Shown here in pieces: positions 49,450 through 58,835 of a DNA stretch of 64,000 bases (positions within the stretch are counted from its first letter, which is position 1; every line of letters begins with the position of its first letter). The position numbers were made by a program, and so were the translations under genes. The notes beneath the pieces were generated by a model that searched no databases, was not told the origin of the DNA, and saw only the letters and a list, made by a program, of their open reading frames with translations. The DNA comes from Micromonospora halophytica (lineage in GTDB: Bacteria > Actinomycetota > Actinomycetes > Mycobacteriales > Micromonosporaceae): assembly GCF_900090245.1 (NCBI RefSeq), contig NZ_FMDN01000001.1, forward strand, positions 284,241-348,240, in the 5' to 3' direction.

Positions 49450-50049
49450 TCAGCCGGCCGCGCGTGCTGAGCCCGCATCTTCGGTGGACGTCACGACGGG
49501 GCGCGCAGCGAGCCGGCTGAGCAGCGCGCTGCCGTCGGCGAGCAGGACCGACTCGGCGTCGTCGACGAAGGCGAGGTCCGCCTCGACGTGCCGGGCGGCG
49601 GCGGCGAGCAGCAGGCCGACCACCGGGTCCTCGGCGCGGCGCCGCAGCCCGTCGAGGTTGCGCAGCTCGCGCATGAGGTGACCGCGCTGGTTGCTCAGGA
49701 CCGTCCGTACGATGGCCGGCTCACCGGAGCGGGCCGCGGCGGTGACCTTGAGAAAGAAGTCGTCCCGGAAGCCGCCGCTGCGCGGGCTGGGTTCGGTGAG
49801 CCAGCGGTCCAGCTCGACCCGGCCGCCGTCGGTGATCTCGTAGACCACCCGGTCCGGCTTGACGGGCTGGGCCTGCCGCTCGGCGACCACCAGGCCGTCC
49901 CGGGAGAGCCGGTCGAGAATCTGGTAAAGGTGCCCGATGTTCAGCGTGCCCCACTGTGGGCCGACCGCCTGCTCGAAGGCGCCCTTGAGCTGGTAGCCGT
50001 AGCTCGGGCCACGGGCGAGCAGGGCCAGGACCGCGTGCTGGATCGCCAC
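49450..50049 (-). CDS. PadR-family transcriptional regulator
   Basis: A 199-residue repressor: PadR winged helix (VLALLARGPSYGYQLKGAFE, LYQILDRLSRDGLVVAE) and a C-terminal dimerisation helix domain. GTG 50049 is chosen as the start because GGAGG lies 5 bases upstream; a TTG at 50061 overlaps that site. It is divergent from an FtsX-type ABC system, the usual target of PadR proteins. Confidence 0.9.
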   Translation of the reverse strand: MAIQHAVLALLARGPSYGYQLKGAFEQAVGPQWGTLNIGHLYQILDRLSRDGLVVAERQAQPVKPDRVVYEITDGGRVELDRWLTEPSPRSGGFRDDFFLKVTAAARSGEPAIVRTVLSNQRGHLMRELRNLDGLRRRAEDPVVGLLLAAAARHVEADLAFVDDAESVLLADGSALLSRLAARPVVTSTEDAGSARAAG

Positions 50050-50091
50050 CGTCTCCTCCAATCCGGCCCGGACCGGTCAGCCGGGCGGGTC

Positions 50092-50133
50092 TTGCATTGT
50101 CACAATGTATCGCGCACAGTGTGTTCAGCACAC
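50092..50133 (+). promoter_or_regulatory. ABC-operon promoter with PadR-type palindromes
   Basis: CATTGTCACAATG (50095-50107) is a perfect palindrome, and GTGTG-N5-CACAC (50119-50133) a second dyad. TTGCAT (50092-50097) and CACAGT (50115-50120), 17 bp apart, are plausible -35/-10 boxes on the plus strand, so the palindrome would cover the promoter. It lies between padR and the operon it probably represses. Confidence 0.62.
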
Positions 50134-50146
50134 GGGGAGGCGCGAC

Positions 50147-52966
50147 ATGTTCCGATTGATCTGGGGACAGCTACGTGGCCGTGCGGGGCGGTCGGTGGCG
50201 CTGCTCGCCGGCGTGCTGGTGGCGACCACCGGCTTCGTCGTGCTGACCGGCGCCACCACCACCTCCCGGCTGGAGGTCACCGGCACCGTCGAGCGGGAAA
50301 CCCGCGCGGCGTACGACATCCTCGTCCGTCCGCAGGGCGCGCGCACACCCCTGGAGGCCGCGCGTGGGTTGGTGCGGCCCAACTACCTCTCCGGCCGCTA
50401 CGGCGGCATCACCACCGACCAGGTCGACCAGGTCGCGGCGGTGGCCGGCGTTGACGTGGCCGCGCCGATCGCGATGGTCGGCTACTCGACCACCCCGATC
50501 GACATGCCGGTCGACCTGACCGACACGATCGACCGGCGGCTCGACCGCCAGGTCATCCGGGTCGACCGCACCTTCTTCGCCGAACGCGGCCTCAGCCACG
50601 CCCCGGCGGACCCGTTCTACCTGTACGTGACGAAGCACCGGCTGCTCCACCCGACGTTCGACGACAGCTACCACCCGGACGCCGTGCGCTACACCGACGG
50701 CCGGACGTACGACACCCAGGAGTGCGGTCTGGTCCCGCGTGAGGTGCTGCCGGACGGCCGTAACGCCGCGGTCTGCGACCCGGGCGCGGCACAGGACCCG
50801 GTCCTGTACACCCTCACCGAGCGGCAGACGTGGCGGGTGCAGACGTTCCGGCTGCTGCCCGACGGACGCTTCGAGCGTTCCACGCCAGGCGGCGGGCCGG
50901 GCAGCCCGCAGGTCACGGTCGAGGACCGGCTCGTGCTGCACCTGCGTCTCAACGTGCCGTTCCTGCTCGCCGCCGTCGACCCGGAGGCCGAGCAACGGCT
51001 GGTCGGCCTCTCCGACGCCGTGGTGGACGGCCGGCCGCTCGCCGGCGACGACCGGGCCTCCGACAATCGCTACCAGGGCGGCCTGCGCTCGCGGACCCTA
51101 CCCGTGCTGACCACCAGCCGCCCCTTCCTCGACGGCACGCTCCGCGCCGGCTACACCCGGATCGTCCCGGGCCGCAGCATCGCCGGGGTACGCCCGGAGG
51201 ACCTGGCCGGGACGCTCCGTCGGGCACCCGCCCTCGCTGTCGGCGGCAGCACCCAGGACGCCGTCTCGGCGTACCGGAAACAGCTCGCCACCGGGCTCGA
51301 CGGGCGCACCTGCTGCTTCGGTGAACTGCAACGAGTCCTGCAACCCGGCGAGACGGGCTACGACGAGCGCCCCGACGGCGCCCTGCGCGCCCGCGCCACC
51401 ACAATCGACCCGTCCGTCTACGCCGATGCGGAGCTGGCCACCTGGTTCGCCCGACCGTGGCTGACCGAGGACACCTCGTTCCGGCCGGTGTCCGTGGTGA
51501 AGATGCCGCCCTCCCTTCAGGACGCCCGGCAGTGGAAGGCGGTGGGTGTCTTCGACCCGCAGAAGCTGGCCGGCTTCGCCGACCTGGGCCGGGTCCCGCT
51601 GGAGACGTACGAACCGCCGCAGGCCGAGGGCGCCGACGACCGCAGCCGGGCCGCCCTGGGCGGCCGACCCCTGGAGCCCAGCGGCAACCCGGCCGGTTAC
51701 CTCTCCGCACCGCCGCTGCTGCTGACCAACCTGACCAGCGCGCAGGCGCTGCTGGCCGGCACCGGTCCGCAGGCCACGGCGCCGATCAGCGCAATCCGGG
51801 TCCGGGTGGCCGACGTGGACGGCTACAGCGAACGCTCCGCGGAGCGGGTTCGGCTGATCGCCGAGCAGATCAACCGGGTGACCGGGCTGGACGTGGACAT
51901 CACCCTCGGCTCGTCCCCCGCCCCGCAGACCGTGGAACTGCCGGCCGGTGCGTTCGGCCGGCCCGAGCTGCGGTTGACCGAGAACTGGTCCGCGCTCGGT
52001 GTCGCGTCGGCAATCACGAAGGCGGCGGACCGCAAGAGCGTGGCGCTCTTCGTACTGGTGCTGGTGGTCTGCGTGCTCTTCCTCGGCAACGCGGTCTCCG
52101 CCGCGGTCCGGGACCGCCGGCCGGAACTGGCGGTGCTCGCCTGCTTGGGCTGGCCGGCCCGACGGATCGGCGCGCTGATCCTCGGCGATGTCGCCCTGCT
52201 GGGGCTGGTGGCCGGGCTGCTCGCCGTCGGCCTGGCGTTCCCGTTGGGCGCGGCGCTGGGCATCGACGTCGACTGGCGGCGGGCGCTGCTCGCCGTACCA
52301 GTGGCCCTGCTGTTGGCGCTGGTCGCGGGGCTGGCGCCAGCGCTGCGGGCCGCGCGTGCCCACCCGGCCGCGGCGCTCCGGCCGCCGGTGGCGACGGCCC
52401 GCTGGGTACACCGACCGCGCACCCTGCCCGGCCTGGCCCTGGTCAACCTGGTCCGCAACCCCGGGCGCACCCTGCTCGGCGCCGGTGCGCTGGCCATCGG
52501 GGTGGCCGCGCTGACCCTGGTCACCGCCGCCGCGTACGCCTTCCGCGGCGCGATCGTCGGCAGCCTGCTCGGCGACACTGTCTCGCTGAACGTACGCGGC
52601 GCGGACACCATGGCGGCGGTCGCCACCGTGCTGCTCGGCGCCGCCGCCGTCGCCGATGTGCTCTACCTGAACATCCGAGACCGGGCGTCCGAGCTGGCCA
52701 CCCTGCGCGCGGTCGGCTGGACCGACGCCGCGCTGGGCCGCCTGATCGGGTACGAGGGAATCATCCTCGGTCTGCTCGGCGCCGTCAGCGGCGCGGCCCT
52801 CGGCCTCGGCGGCGCGGCTTGGCTGGTCGGCGACCTGCCCCGGTCGCTGGTGCTGGTCGCCGCCGCGGTGGCGCTGGCCGGGGTACTGGTCACCTCGCTG
52901 GCCGCCCTGGTTCCGGCCGCGCTGCTGCGCCGCCTCCCCACCGCACGACTGCTCGCAGAGGAGTGA
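50147..52966 (+). CDS. FtsX/MacB-type ABC transporter permease
   Basis: A 939-residue membrane protein. There is one N-terminal helix (SVALLAGVLVATTGFVVLTG), then a very large outer region of about 570 residues, then two FtsX-type helical groups (SVALFVLVLVVCVLFLGNAV ... and the C-terminal ASELATLRAVGWTDAALGRLIGYEG module). Such permeases export peptides or lipids or act as mechanotransmitters. The start is ATG 50147, 6 bases after GGGGAGG. It is followed by its ATPase. Confidence 0.9.
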   Translation: MFRLIWGQLRGRAGRSVALLAGVLVATTGFVVLTGATTTSRLEVTGTVERETRAAYDILVRPQGARTPLEAARGLVRPNYLSGRYGGITTDQVDQVAAVAGVDVAAPIAMVGYSTTPIDMPVDLTDTIDRRLDRQVIRVDRTFFAERGLSHAPADPFYLYVTKHRLLHPTFDDSYHPDAVRYTDGRTYDTQECGLVPREVLPDGRNAAVCDPGAAQDPVLYTLTERQTWRVQTFRLLPDGRFERSTPGGGPGSPQVTVEDRLVLHLRLNVPFLLAAVDPEAEQRLVGLSDAVVDGRPLAGDDRASDNRYQGGLRSRTLPVLTTSRPFLDGTLRAGYTRIVPGRSIAGVRPEDLAGTLRRAPALAVGGSTQDAVSAYRKQLATGLDGRTCCFGELQRVLQPGETGYDERPDGALRARATTIDPSVYADAELATWFARPWLTEDTSFRPVSVVKMPPSLQDARQWKAVGVFDPQKLAGFADLGRVPLETYEPPQAEGADDRSRAALGGRPLEPSGNPAGYLSAPPLLLTNLTSAQALLAGTGPQATAPISAIRVRVADVDGYSERSAERVRLIAEQINRVTGLDVDITLGSSPAPQTVELPAGAFGRPELRLTENWSALGVASAITKAADRKSVALFVLVLVVCVLFLGNAVSAAVRDRRPELAVLACLGWPARRIGALILGDVALLGLVAGLLAVGLAFPLGAALGIDVDWRRALLAVPVALLLALVAGLAPALRAARAHPAAALRPPVATARWVHRPRTLPGLALVNLVRNPGRTLLGAGALAIGVAALTLVTAAAYAFRGAIVGSLLGDTVSLNVRGADTMAAVATVLLGAAAVADVLYLNIRDRASELATLRAVGWTDAALGRLIGYEGIILGLLGAVSGAALGLGGAAWLVGDLPRSLVLVAAAVALAGVLVTSLAALVPAALLRRLPTARLLAEE

Positions 52967-52968
52967 CC

Positions 52969-53715
<747 letters not shown>

Positions 53716-53868
53716 CCTCCCGGCAGGTGCCGACCGGCCGAGCCCCGCCCGCCCGCCGACGCCGGTCCTCCCGGCAGGCCGCGGGTCCGATCAGCTTCTC
53801 CACGATGTCGATCTGATGGCGTGAAGGACAGGCCGGTTCGAGCACGGCGGCGGGGCCAGGCAAGCGGG
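53716..53868. other. Spacer between ABC ATPase and glmM
   Basis: A 153-bp gap between convergent genes. CTCCCGGCAGG occurs twice (near 53718 and 53769) as a direct repeat. No clean terminator stem or coding frame was found. Confidence 0.35.
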
Positions 53869-55224
53869 TCAGGCGGTCGGGCTCGCCGCCCGGACCTGCT
53901 CGGCGATCCGCTCGGCCACCGCCCGGGCGGTCGGCTCGGTGGCGGCCTCGACCATCACCCGTACCAGCGGCTCGGTGCCGGAGGGGCGCAGCAGCACCCG
54001 GCCGGTCTCGCCCAGCTCGGCCTCGGCCCGTTCGACCTCGGCGCGGACGGCGGGGGCGGCCGCGCCGGCGGTACGGTCCCCGACCGGCACGTTGATCAGC
54101 ACCTGCGGCAGCTTGGTGACCACCGAGGCCAGCTCGGCCAGCGACCTGCCGGTGTGCGCCATCCGCGCCATCAGGTGCAGCCCGGTGAGCACCCCGTCGC
54201 CGGTGGTCGCGTACGCCGGCATGACGATGTGGCCGCTCTGCTCGCCGCCGAGGGCGAGCCCGGAGGCGCGCAGCTCCTCCAGGACGTACCGGTCGCCGAC
54301 CTTGGTCTCGACCAGCCGGATGCCCTCCGCGGACATCGCCAGCCGCAGACCGAGGTTGCTCATCACGGTCGCGACCAGGGTGTCGCGGGTGAGTGTGCCG
54401 GCCTCCCGCATGGCAAGGGCGAGGATCGCCATCACCTGGTCGCCGTCGACCACGTCGCCGTCGGCGGTGACCGCCACGCACCGGTCGGCGTCGCCGTCGT
54501 GCGCGATGCCCAGGTGGGCGCCGTGCTCGACCACGGCGGCGCGCAGCGCGTCGATGTGGTTGGAGCCGCAGTCGTCGTTGATGTTGAGCCCGTCCGGCTC
54601 TGCGTAGATGGCGACCACCTCGGCGCCCGCCTCCCGGTACGCCACCGGGGCCACCTCGGCCGCCGCGCCGTTGGCGCAGTCGACCACGACCTTGATCCCG
54701 TCCAGCCGGTGCCCGACGGTGCCGACGAGGTGCTGCACGTAGTGGTCCGCGCCGTCGAGCAGGTCGTGCACCCGGCCGACGCCGGCGCCGATCGGACGTT
54801 CCCAGGCGGTGGTGGCGTTCGCCTCGACCGCCGCCTCGATCCGCATCTCGATCTCGTCGGGCAGCTTGTGACCCCCGGCGGCGAAGAGCTTGATGCCGTT
54901 GTCCGGCATCGGGTTGTGCGAGGCGGAGAGCATGACGCCCAGGTCGGCCTTGGCCTCGGCGGTGAGGAACGCCACCGCCGGGGTGGGCAGCACCCCGACC
55001 CGGACCACGTTGGCCCCGGCGCTGGTGAGCCCGGCGACCACGGCGGCCTCCAGCATCTCGCCGCTGGCCCGGGTGTCCCGGCCGACCACGGCCAGCGGGG
55101 GATGGCTCTTGTCCGACTCGGCGAGCGTGTGCGCGGCGGCCACCGCCACCGCGAGCGCCAACTCGGGGGTGAGATCCGCGTTCGCCCGCCCGCGTACGCC
55201 GTCCGTGCCGAACAACCGGCCCAT
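53869..55224 (-). CDS. glmM: Phosphoglucosamine mutase
   Basis: Converts glucosamine-6-phosphate to glucosamine-1-phosphate for UDP-GlcNAc synthesis. The 451-residue protein starts [15 protein letters not shown], has the active-site phosphoserine loop [14 protein letters not shown], the Mg-binding DGDADRC and the C-terminal phosphate-binding [12 protein letters not shown]. The start is ATG 55224, with AGGAGG 9 bases upstream. Confidence 0.97.
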   Translation of the reverse strand: MGRLFGTDGVRGRANADLTPELALAVAVAAAHTLAESDKSHPPLAVVGRDTRASGEMLEAAVVAGLTSAGANVVRVGVLPTPAVAFLTAEAKADLGVMLSASHNPMPDNGIKLFAAGGHKLPDEIEMRIEAAVEANATTAWERPIGAGVGRVHDLLDGADHYVQHLVGTVGHRLDGIKVVVDCANGAAAEVAPVAYREAGAEVVAIYAEPDGLNINDDCGSNHIDALRAAVVEHGAHLGIAHDGDADRCVAVTADGDVVDGDQVMAILALAMREAGTLTRDTLVATVMSNLGLRLAMSAEGIRLVETKVGDRYVLEELRASGLALGGEQSGHIVMPAYATTGDGVLTGLHLMARMAHTGRSLAELASVVTKLPQVLINVPVGDRTAGAAAPAVRAEVERAEAELGETGRVLLRPSGTEPLVRVMVEAATEPTARAVAERIAEQVRAASPTA

Positions 55225-55261
55225 ACCCGCCAACCTCCTATGAAACGGTCCCAGGGAAACA

Positions 55262-55311
55262 ACGGACGGCCGGGCCACCTCCCGTCGAGGGGAGGCGGCC
55301 CGGCCGTCCGT
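55262..55311 (-). terminator. Terminator of the rplM-rpsI operon
   Basis: A 15-bp outer stem (ACGGACGGCCGGGCC, 55262-55276, with 55297-55311) encloses a second stem of CCTCCC with GGGAGG around a GTCGA-type loop. It lies between rpsI and glmM on the minus strand and would end ribosomal-protein transcription. Confidence 0.85.
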
Positions 55312-55336
55312 CAGAAGTACAACGTGTCGCTGAAGG

Positions 55337-55801
55337 TCAGCGCTTCGAGTACTGAGGAGCCTTACGGGCCTTCTTGAGGCCGTACTTCTTGCTCTCCTTG
55401 ACCCGGGCGTCACGGGTCAGGAAGCCGGCCTTCTTCAGGGCCGGGCGGTCGTCCGGCTCGCTCACGATGAGCGCCCGGGCGATGGCGAGCCGCAGCGCGC
55501 CGGCCTGGCCGGTGGTGCCGCCGCCTCGCAGGTTGGCGATGACGTCGAACGCCTCGGGCTTCTCGGCGGTGACCAGCGGGTCCTTGATGAGCTGCTGGTG
55601 CACCTTGCTCGGGAAGTAGGCCTCGAGGTCACGACCGTTGCAGGTGATCTTGCCGGTGCCGGGGACGATGCGGACCCGGACGATGGCCTCCTTGCGGCGG
55701 CCCACGGTCTGGATCGGCCGGTCACCACGAGGCGCGTGGGCGACGGGCGCCGGCGCCTCGGTGGCCTCGGGGGCGACCTCGGTCTCGGTGATGTCGGTCA
55801 T
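55337..55801 (-). CDS. rpsI: 30S ribosomal protein S9
   Basis: A 154-residue protein with an acidic/Pro-Ala actinobacterial N-terminal extension, then the S9 core ([38 protein letters not shown]) and the basic C-terminal tail [12 protein letters not shown] that reaches the P-site tRNA. ATG 55801 has AAGGAAA upstream. It is co-transcribed with rplM. Confidence 0.98.
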   Translation of the reverse strand: MTDITETEVAPEATEAPAPVAHAPRGDRPIQTVGRRKEAIVRVRIVPGTGKITCNGRDLEAYFPSKVHQQLIKDPLVTAEKPEAFDVIANLRGGGTTGQAGALRLAIARALIVSEPDDRPALKKAGFLTRDARVKESKKYGLKKARKAPQYSKR

Positions 55802-55821
55802 GCTGTTTCCTTCGCCCGCGC

Positions 55822-56265
55822 TCACTGCGCGATCTGCTTGATCTCGAACGGCACCGGCTGCTGCGCGCCGTGCGGGTGCTCGGCACCGGCGTAGACCTTC
55901 AGCTTCTTGATGAGCTGACGGCCGAGCTTGTTGTGCGGGAGCATGCCCTTCACGGCCAGCTCGATGGCCCGCTCGGGACGCTTGGTCAGCAGCTCGTCGT
56001 AGCCGACCCGCTTCAGACCACCCGGGTAACCGGAGTGGCGGTAGGCGATCTTCTGCTGGCGCTTGTTGCCGGTCAGCGCGACCTTGCCCGCGTTCACGAT
56101 GACGACGAAGTCGCCCGTGTCGACGTGCGGCGCGAAAGTCGGCTTGTGCTTACCACGCAGCAGCGTGGCGGCGTGGGTCGCGAGGCGGCCCAGCACGACA
56201 TCAGAGGCGTCGATAACGTGCCACTGACGCTCGATCTCACCCGGCTTCGGGCTGTACGTACGCAC
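55822..56265 (-). CDS. rplM: 50S ribosomal protein L13
   Basis: A 147-residue protein with the L13 core: [45 protein letters not shown] and [12 protein letters not shown]. The start GTG 56265 ([10 protein letters not shown]) is standard for actinobacterial L13. First gene of the rplM-rpsI operon. Confidence 0.98.
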   Translation of the reverse strand: MRTYSPKPGEIERQWHVIDASDVVLGRLATHAATLLRGKHKPTFAPHVDTGDFVVIVNAGKVALTGNKRQQKIAYRHSGYPGGLKRVGYDELLTKRPERAIELAVKGMLPHNKLGRQLIKKLKVYAGAEHPHGAQQPVPFEIKQIAQ

Positions 56266-56380
56266 AGGTCTACCTTGTCTCGTCGTCGGTCTGGGGTCGC
56301 GCGCCGAGGTGACCAGGCGCGCACGAACGACCAAGCGTACCTGATGCGGCACGCCTCTGAATGTCGTACAACAGCAGGCA

Positions 56381-56410
56381 ACGATACCCGCCGCCCCGCC
56401 GGCAGGTCAA
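56381..56410 (-). promoter_or_regulatory. Candidate rplM-rpsI promoter
   Basis: On the minus strand TTGACC (56410-56405) and TATCGT (56386-56381) are 18 bp apart, giving a leader of about 110 nt before rplM. No other convincing boxes were seen in the 191-bp spacer. Confidence 0.5.
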
Positions 56411-56456
56411 AACGGGGGGTCACCCAGCGTGGCCTGCGGCGGGACGATGAGCCAGA

Positions 56457-57839
56457 TCACACGCCGGCCAGCCGGCGCGGCCCCGGCCGCAGGTACACGG
56501 CCCAGGTGAGGCCGAAGCAGAGGGCGTACCAGCCGATGAAGGCGACGTAGGCCGCCTCGGCGTTGCCGGAGGTCAGGAACGACTGCCGGAAGGCCACGTT
56601 GACCAGCACCCCGCCGAACGCCCCGACCGCCCCGGCGATGCCGATCAGCGAGCCGGAGAGCCGGCGGGCCCGCCGCTCGGCGGCCTCCGGGTCACCGGTC
56701 AGCTCCCCCTCCGTGACCGCCCGGGCCCGGAAGATCGCCGGGATCATCTTGTAGGTCGACCCGTTGCCGATCCCGGAGAAGACGAAGAGCGACATGAACC
56801 CGGTCAGGTAGAGCGGGAAGGACTCCTCCCGCGCCGCGTACAGCACCAGGCCGGCCCCGATCGCCATGCCGACGAAGTTCCAGAAGGTCACCCGCGCCCC
56901 GCCGAGCCGGTCGGCGAGCTGACCGCCGACCGGCCGGATCAGCGAGCCGACCAGCGGGCCGAGGAAGGTCAGCCAGGCGGCGTCGATCGGGGTCGGGAAG
57001 CGGTCCGCGAACTGGAGCTGGAGCACCTGCCCGAAGGCGAAACCGAACCCGATGAACGAGCCGAAGGTGCCGATGTAGAGCAGGGACATCACCCAGGTGT
57101 GCGGCTCGCGGGCGGCCTCGCGCAGCGCGCCCGGCTCGTTGCGGGCGTCGGGGAGGTTGTCCAGCCAGCGCGCCGAAGCCAACGCGGCCAGCACGATCAG
57201 CGGCAGGTATACCGCCGGCACCAGGCGGGGGTACGCGGCCCCGGCGGTGGCGAGCACCGCCAGCCCGACGAGCTGCACCGCCGGTACGCCGAGGTTGCCG
57301 CCGCCCGCGTTGAGCCCCAGCGCCCGGCCCTTGAGCCGCTCCGGGAAGAAGAGGTTGATGTTGGCCATGGAGGAGGCGAAGTTGCCGCCGCCCACGCCGG
57401 TCAGGCAGGCCAGCACCATCAGCGTGGGGTACGACACGCCCGGTTCCAGCAGGATCGCCATCGGCACCGCCGGCACCAGCAGCATCAGGGCGCTGACGAT
57501 GGTCCAGTTCCGCCCGCCGAAGCGTGCCACGGCCAGGGTGTACGGCAGCCGCAGCACCGCCCCGAGCGCGGCCGGAACGGCGGTGAGCAGGAACTTCCCC
57601 GCCGGGTCGATGCCGTACGCGGGCCCGAGGAAGAGCACCGTGACGGACCAGAGACTCCACACGGAGAATCCGACGTGCTCGGCGAAGATCGAGACCCAGA
57701 GGTTACGCCGGGCGATCCGCGCGCCGGTCGTACGCCAGAAGGTGGGGTCCTCGGGTCGCCAGTCGGTGATCCGGTGCCTGCCCCCGGCGGTGGCCGCCGG
57801 TTCGGCGGTGACTGTTGTCGTGCTGGCCAGCGTACTCAC
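56457..57839 (-). CDS. narK: Nitrate/nitrite transporter, MFS NNP family
   Basis: A 460-residue, 12-helix transporter for nitrate uptake or nitrate/nitrite exchange. Family motifs include FSVWSLWSVTVLFLG near the start, the nitrate signature region GVGGGNFASSMANINLFFPE and GLNAGGGNLGVPAVQ, and LIRPVGGQLADRLGG. GTG 57839 has GAGGAG upstream. It is separated from the nasA operon by a toxin-antitoxin pair. Confidence 0.94.
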   Translation of the reverse strand: MSTLASTTTVTAEPAATAGGRHRITDWRPEDPTFWRTTGARIARRNLWVSIFAEHVGFSVWSLWSVTVLFLGPAYGIDPAGKFLLTAVPAALGAVLRLPYTLAVARFGGRNWTIVSALMLLVPAVPMAILLEPGVSYPTLMVLACLTGVGGGNFASSMANINLFFPERLKGRALGLNAGGGNLGVPAVQLVGLAVLATAGAAYPRLVPAVYLPLIVLAALASARWLDNLPDARNEPGALREAAREPHTWVMSLLYIGTFGSFIGFGFAFGQVLQLQFADRFPTPIDAAWLTFLGPLVGSLIRPVGGQLADRLGGARVTFWNFVGMAIGAGLVLYAAREESFPLYLTGFMSLFVFSGIGNGSTYKMIPAIFRARAVTEGELTGDPEAAERRARRLSGSLIGIAGAVGAFGGVLVNVAFRQSFLTSGNAEAAYVAFIGWYALCFGLTWAVYLRPGPRRLAGV

Positions 57840-57887
57840 GGCGGCTCCTCCTCGTCGGTGTGACGAGCAGGACGCTAGGAACGGCCG

Positions 57888-57925
57888 GTTACGGCGCGAG
57901 TCCCGTCAGGAGTCGTTCCGGAAAC
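57888..57925. promoter_or_regulatory. Weak GlnR-box-like site upstream of narK
   Basis: GTTAC (57888) and GAAAC (57921) stand in the exact 11-bp register of a GTnAC-n6-GAAAC-n6-GTnAC-n6-GAAAC site, but the two middle half-sites (AGTCC, GAGTC) are poor. It begins 49 bp upstream of the narK start. A candidate only. Confidence 0.3.
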
Positions 57926-57964
57926 GGGGATCGCACGTCCGCCGGGCGGCGGTGGTGAGACGTC

Positions 57965-58258
57965 TCAGAGCTGCTGGAGGATGCGCAGCGCCCGGCCCAC
58001 CCGCTGCATGGTCTCGGTGTCGGCGACGTCCACGCACTCACTGAACCACTTCTTCATCGGCGAGGAGAGCCGGTCCGGCATCACCACGTACCCGCCCATC
58101 CGCACCGCGAGCGGGGAGTCGCGCAGCAGCGCCTCCTCCACCACCTCGGCCACGATGACGATCGGCACGTCGGTGGAGTTGTAGACGTCGGAGCTGATCA
58201 CCAGCCCGAGCCGCTCCCGGGCGCCCTCGATCCGCCAGATCTCCCCCCTACGCAGCAC
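57965..58258 (-). CDS. MazF/PemK-type toxin (mRNA endonuclease)
   Basis: A 97-residue protein of the MazF fold: MLRRGEIWRIEG at the start, LGLVISSDVYNSTDVPIVIVAEV, GYVVMPDRLSS and a C-terminal helix. MazF toxins cut RNA at short motifs. The start overlaps the antitoxin gene by 11 bp. It lies between narK and the nasA operon. Confidence 0.85.
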   Translation of the reverse strand: MLRRGEIWRIEGARERLGLVISSDVYNSTDVPIVIVAEVVEEALLRDSPLAVRMGGYVVMPDRLSSPMKKWFSECVDVADTETMQRVGRALRILQQL

Positions 58259-58505
58259 GCGGACGCCCGCCGAAGAGCGCGTCGTCGACCATGGCGACCT
58301 CCCGCGCGTCGGCGAGCGCGGCGGACTCCAGGTCGATCCCGGCCCGGCCGACCGCCTCGGCGTGCGCGGTGAAGACCTCGCGCAGCGCCTTCTCCCGGGC
58401 CGCCTGGTCCATCCATGCGGAGAGGCTCAGCCCTTCGCGCTTGGCGAACCGGCGTGCCTCCTCGATCGTCTCGTCGGAGAACGACAGGGTCACCTTGGCA
58501 GTCAT
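58248..58505 (-). CDS. Ribbon-helix-helix antitoxin of the MazF-type pair
   Basis: An 85-residue protein with an RHH DNA-binding N-terminus (TAKVTLSFSDETIEEARRFA, LSLSAWMDQAAREKAL) and an Ala-rich C-terminus that would bind and block the toxin. ATG 58505 (MTAKVTLSF) is chosen over an upstream in-frame codon that adds 10 unlikely residues. It is upstream of and overlaps the toxin gene, the standard order. Confidence 0.85.
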   Translation of the reverse strand: MTAKVTLSFSDETIEEARRFAKREGLSLSAWMDQAAREKALREVFTAHAEAVGRAGIDLESAALADAREVAMVDDALFGGRPRAA

Positions 58506-58773
58506 GCGGCTGAGACTACCCAGTGGTATGACCATCAGTCATCCCCGCTCGCGTCGGCCGCCGAACCGGTCAAACCTCCCCCGGCGGCGAGGACGACCCG
58601 GCGGGTCGGCCCAGGGGGCGGGCGGTGGACGCCGCCTGGACTGGTCGTAGCTGCCCGCCACCGCGTCGAAGGCCGCCGCCACGCTCATCGTCGTCTACTG
58701 AACAATGAGAAGCCTGTCTCAGGGAATAGACCCAGCTGACCGGTCGCATGCTCCCGTGCGGTGTGAGGCGCTC

Positions 58774-58811
58774 TTGACAGGGCCGAAACAAAAGGGACCC
58801 GGACCGGAAAC
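58774..58811 (+). promoter_or_regulatory. GlnR box upstream of nasA
   Basis: TTGAC-n6-GAAAC-n6-GACCC-n6-GAAAC follows the exact spacing of the actinobacterial GlnR site (GTnAC-n6-GAAAC repeated, 22-bp period). Both GAAAC half-sites are perfect (58785-58789 and 58807-58811), and the GTnAC halves match 4 of 5 and 3 of 5. It ends 24 bp before the nasA ATG. The rest of the 330-bp spacer 58506-58835 shows no gene. Confidence 0.65.
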
Positions 58812-58835
58812 CGCCCGGCGGCACGCTTCGATGGC

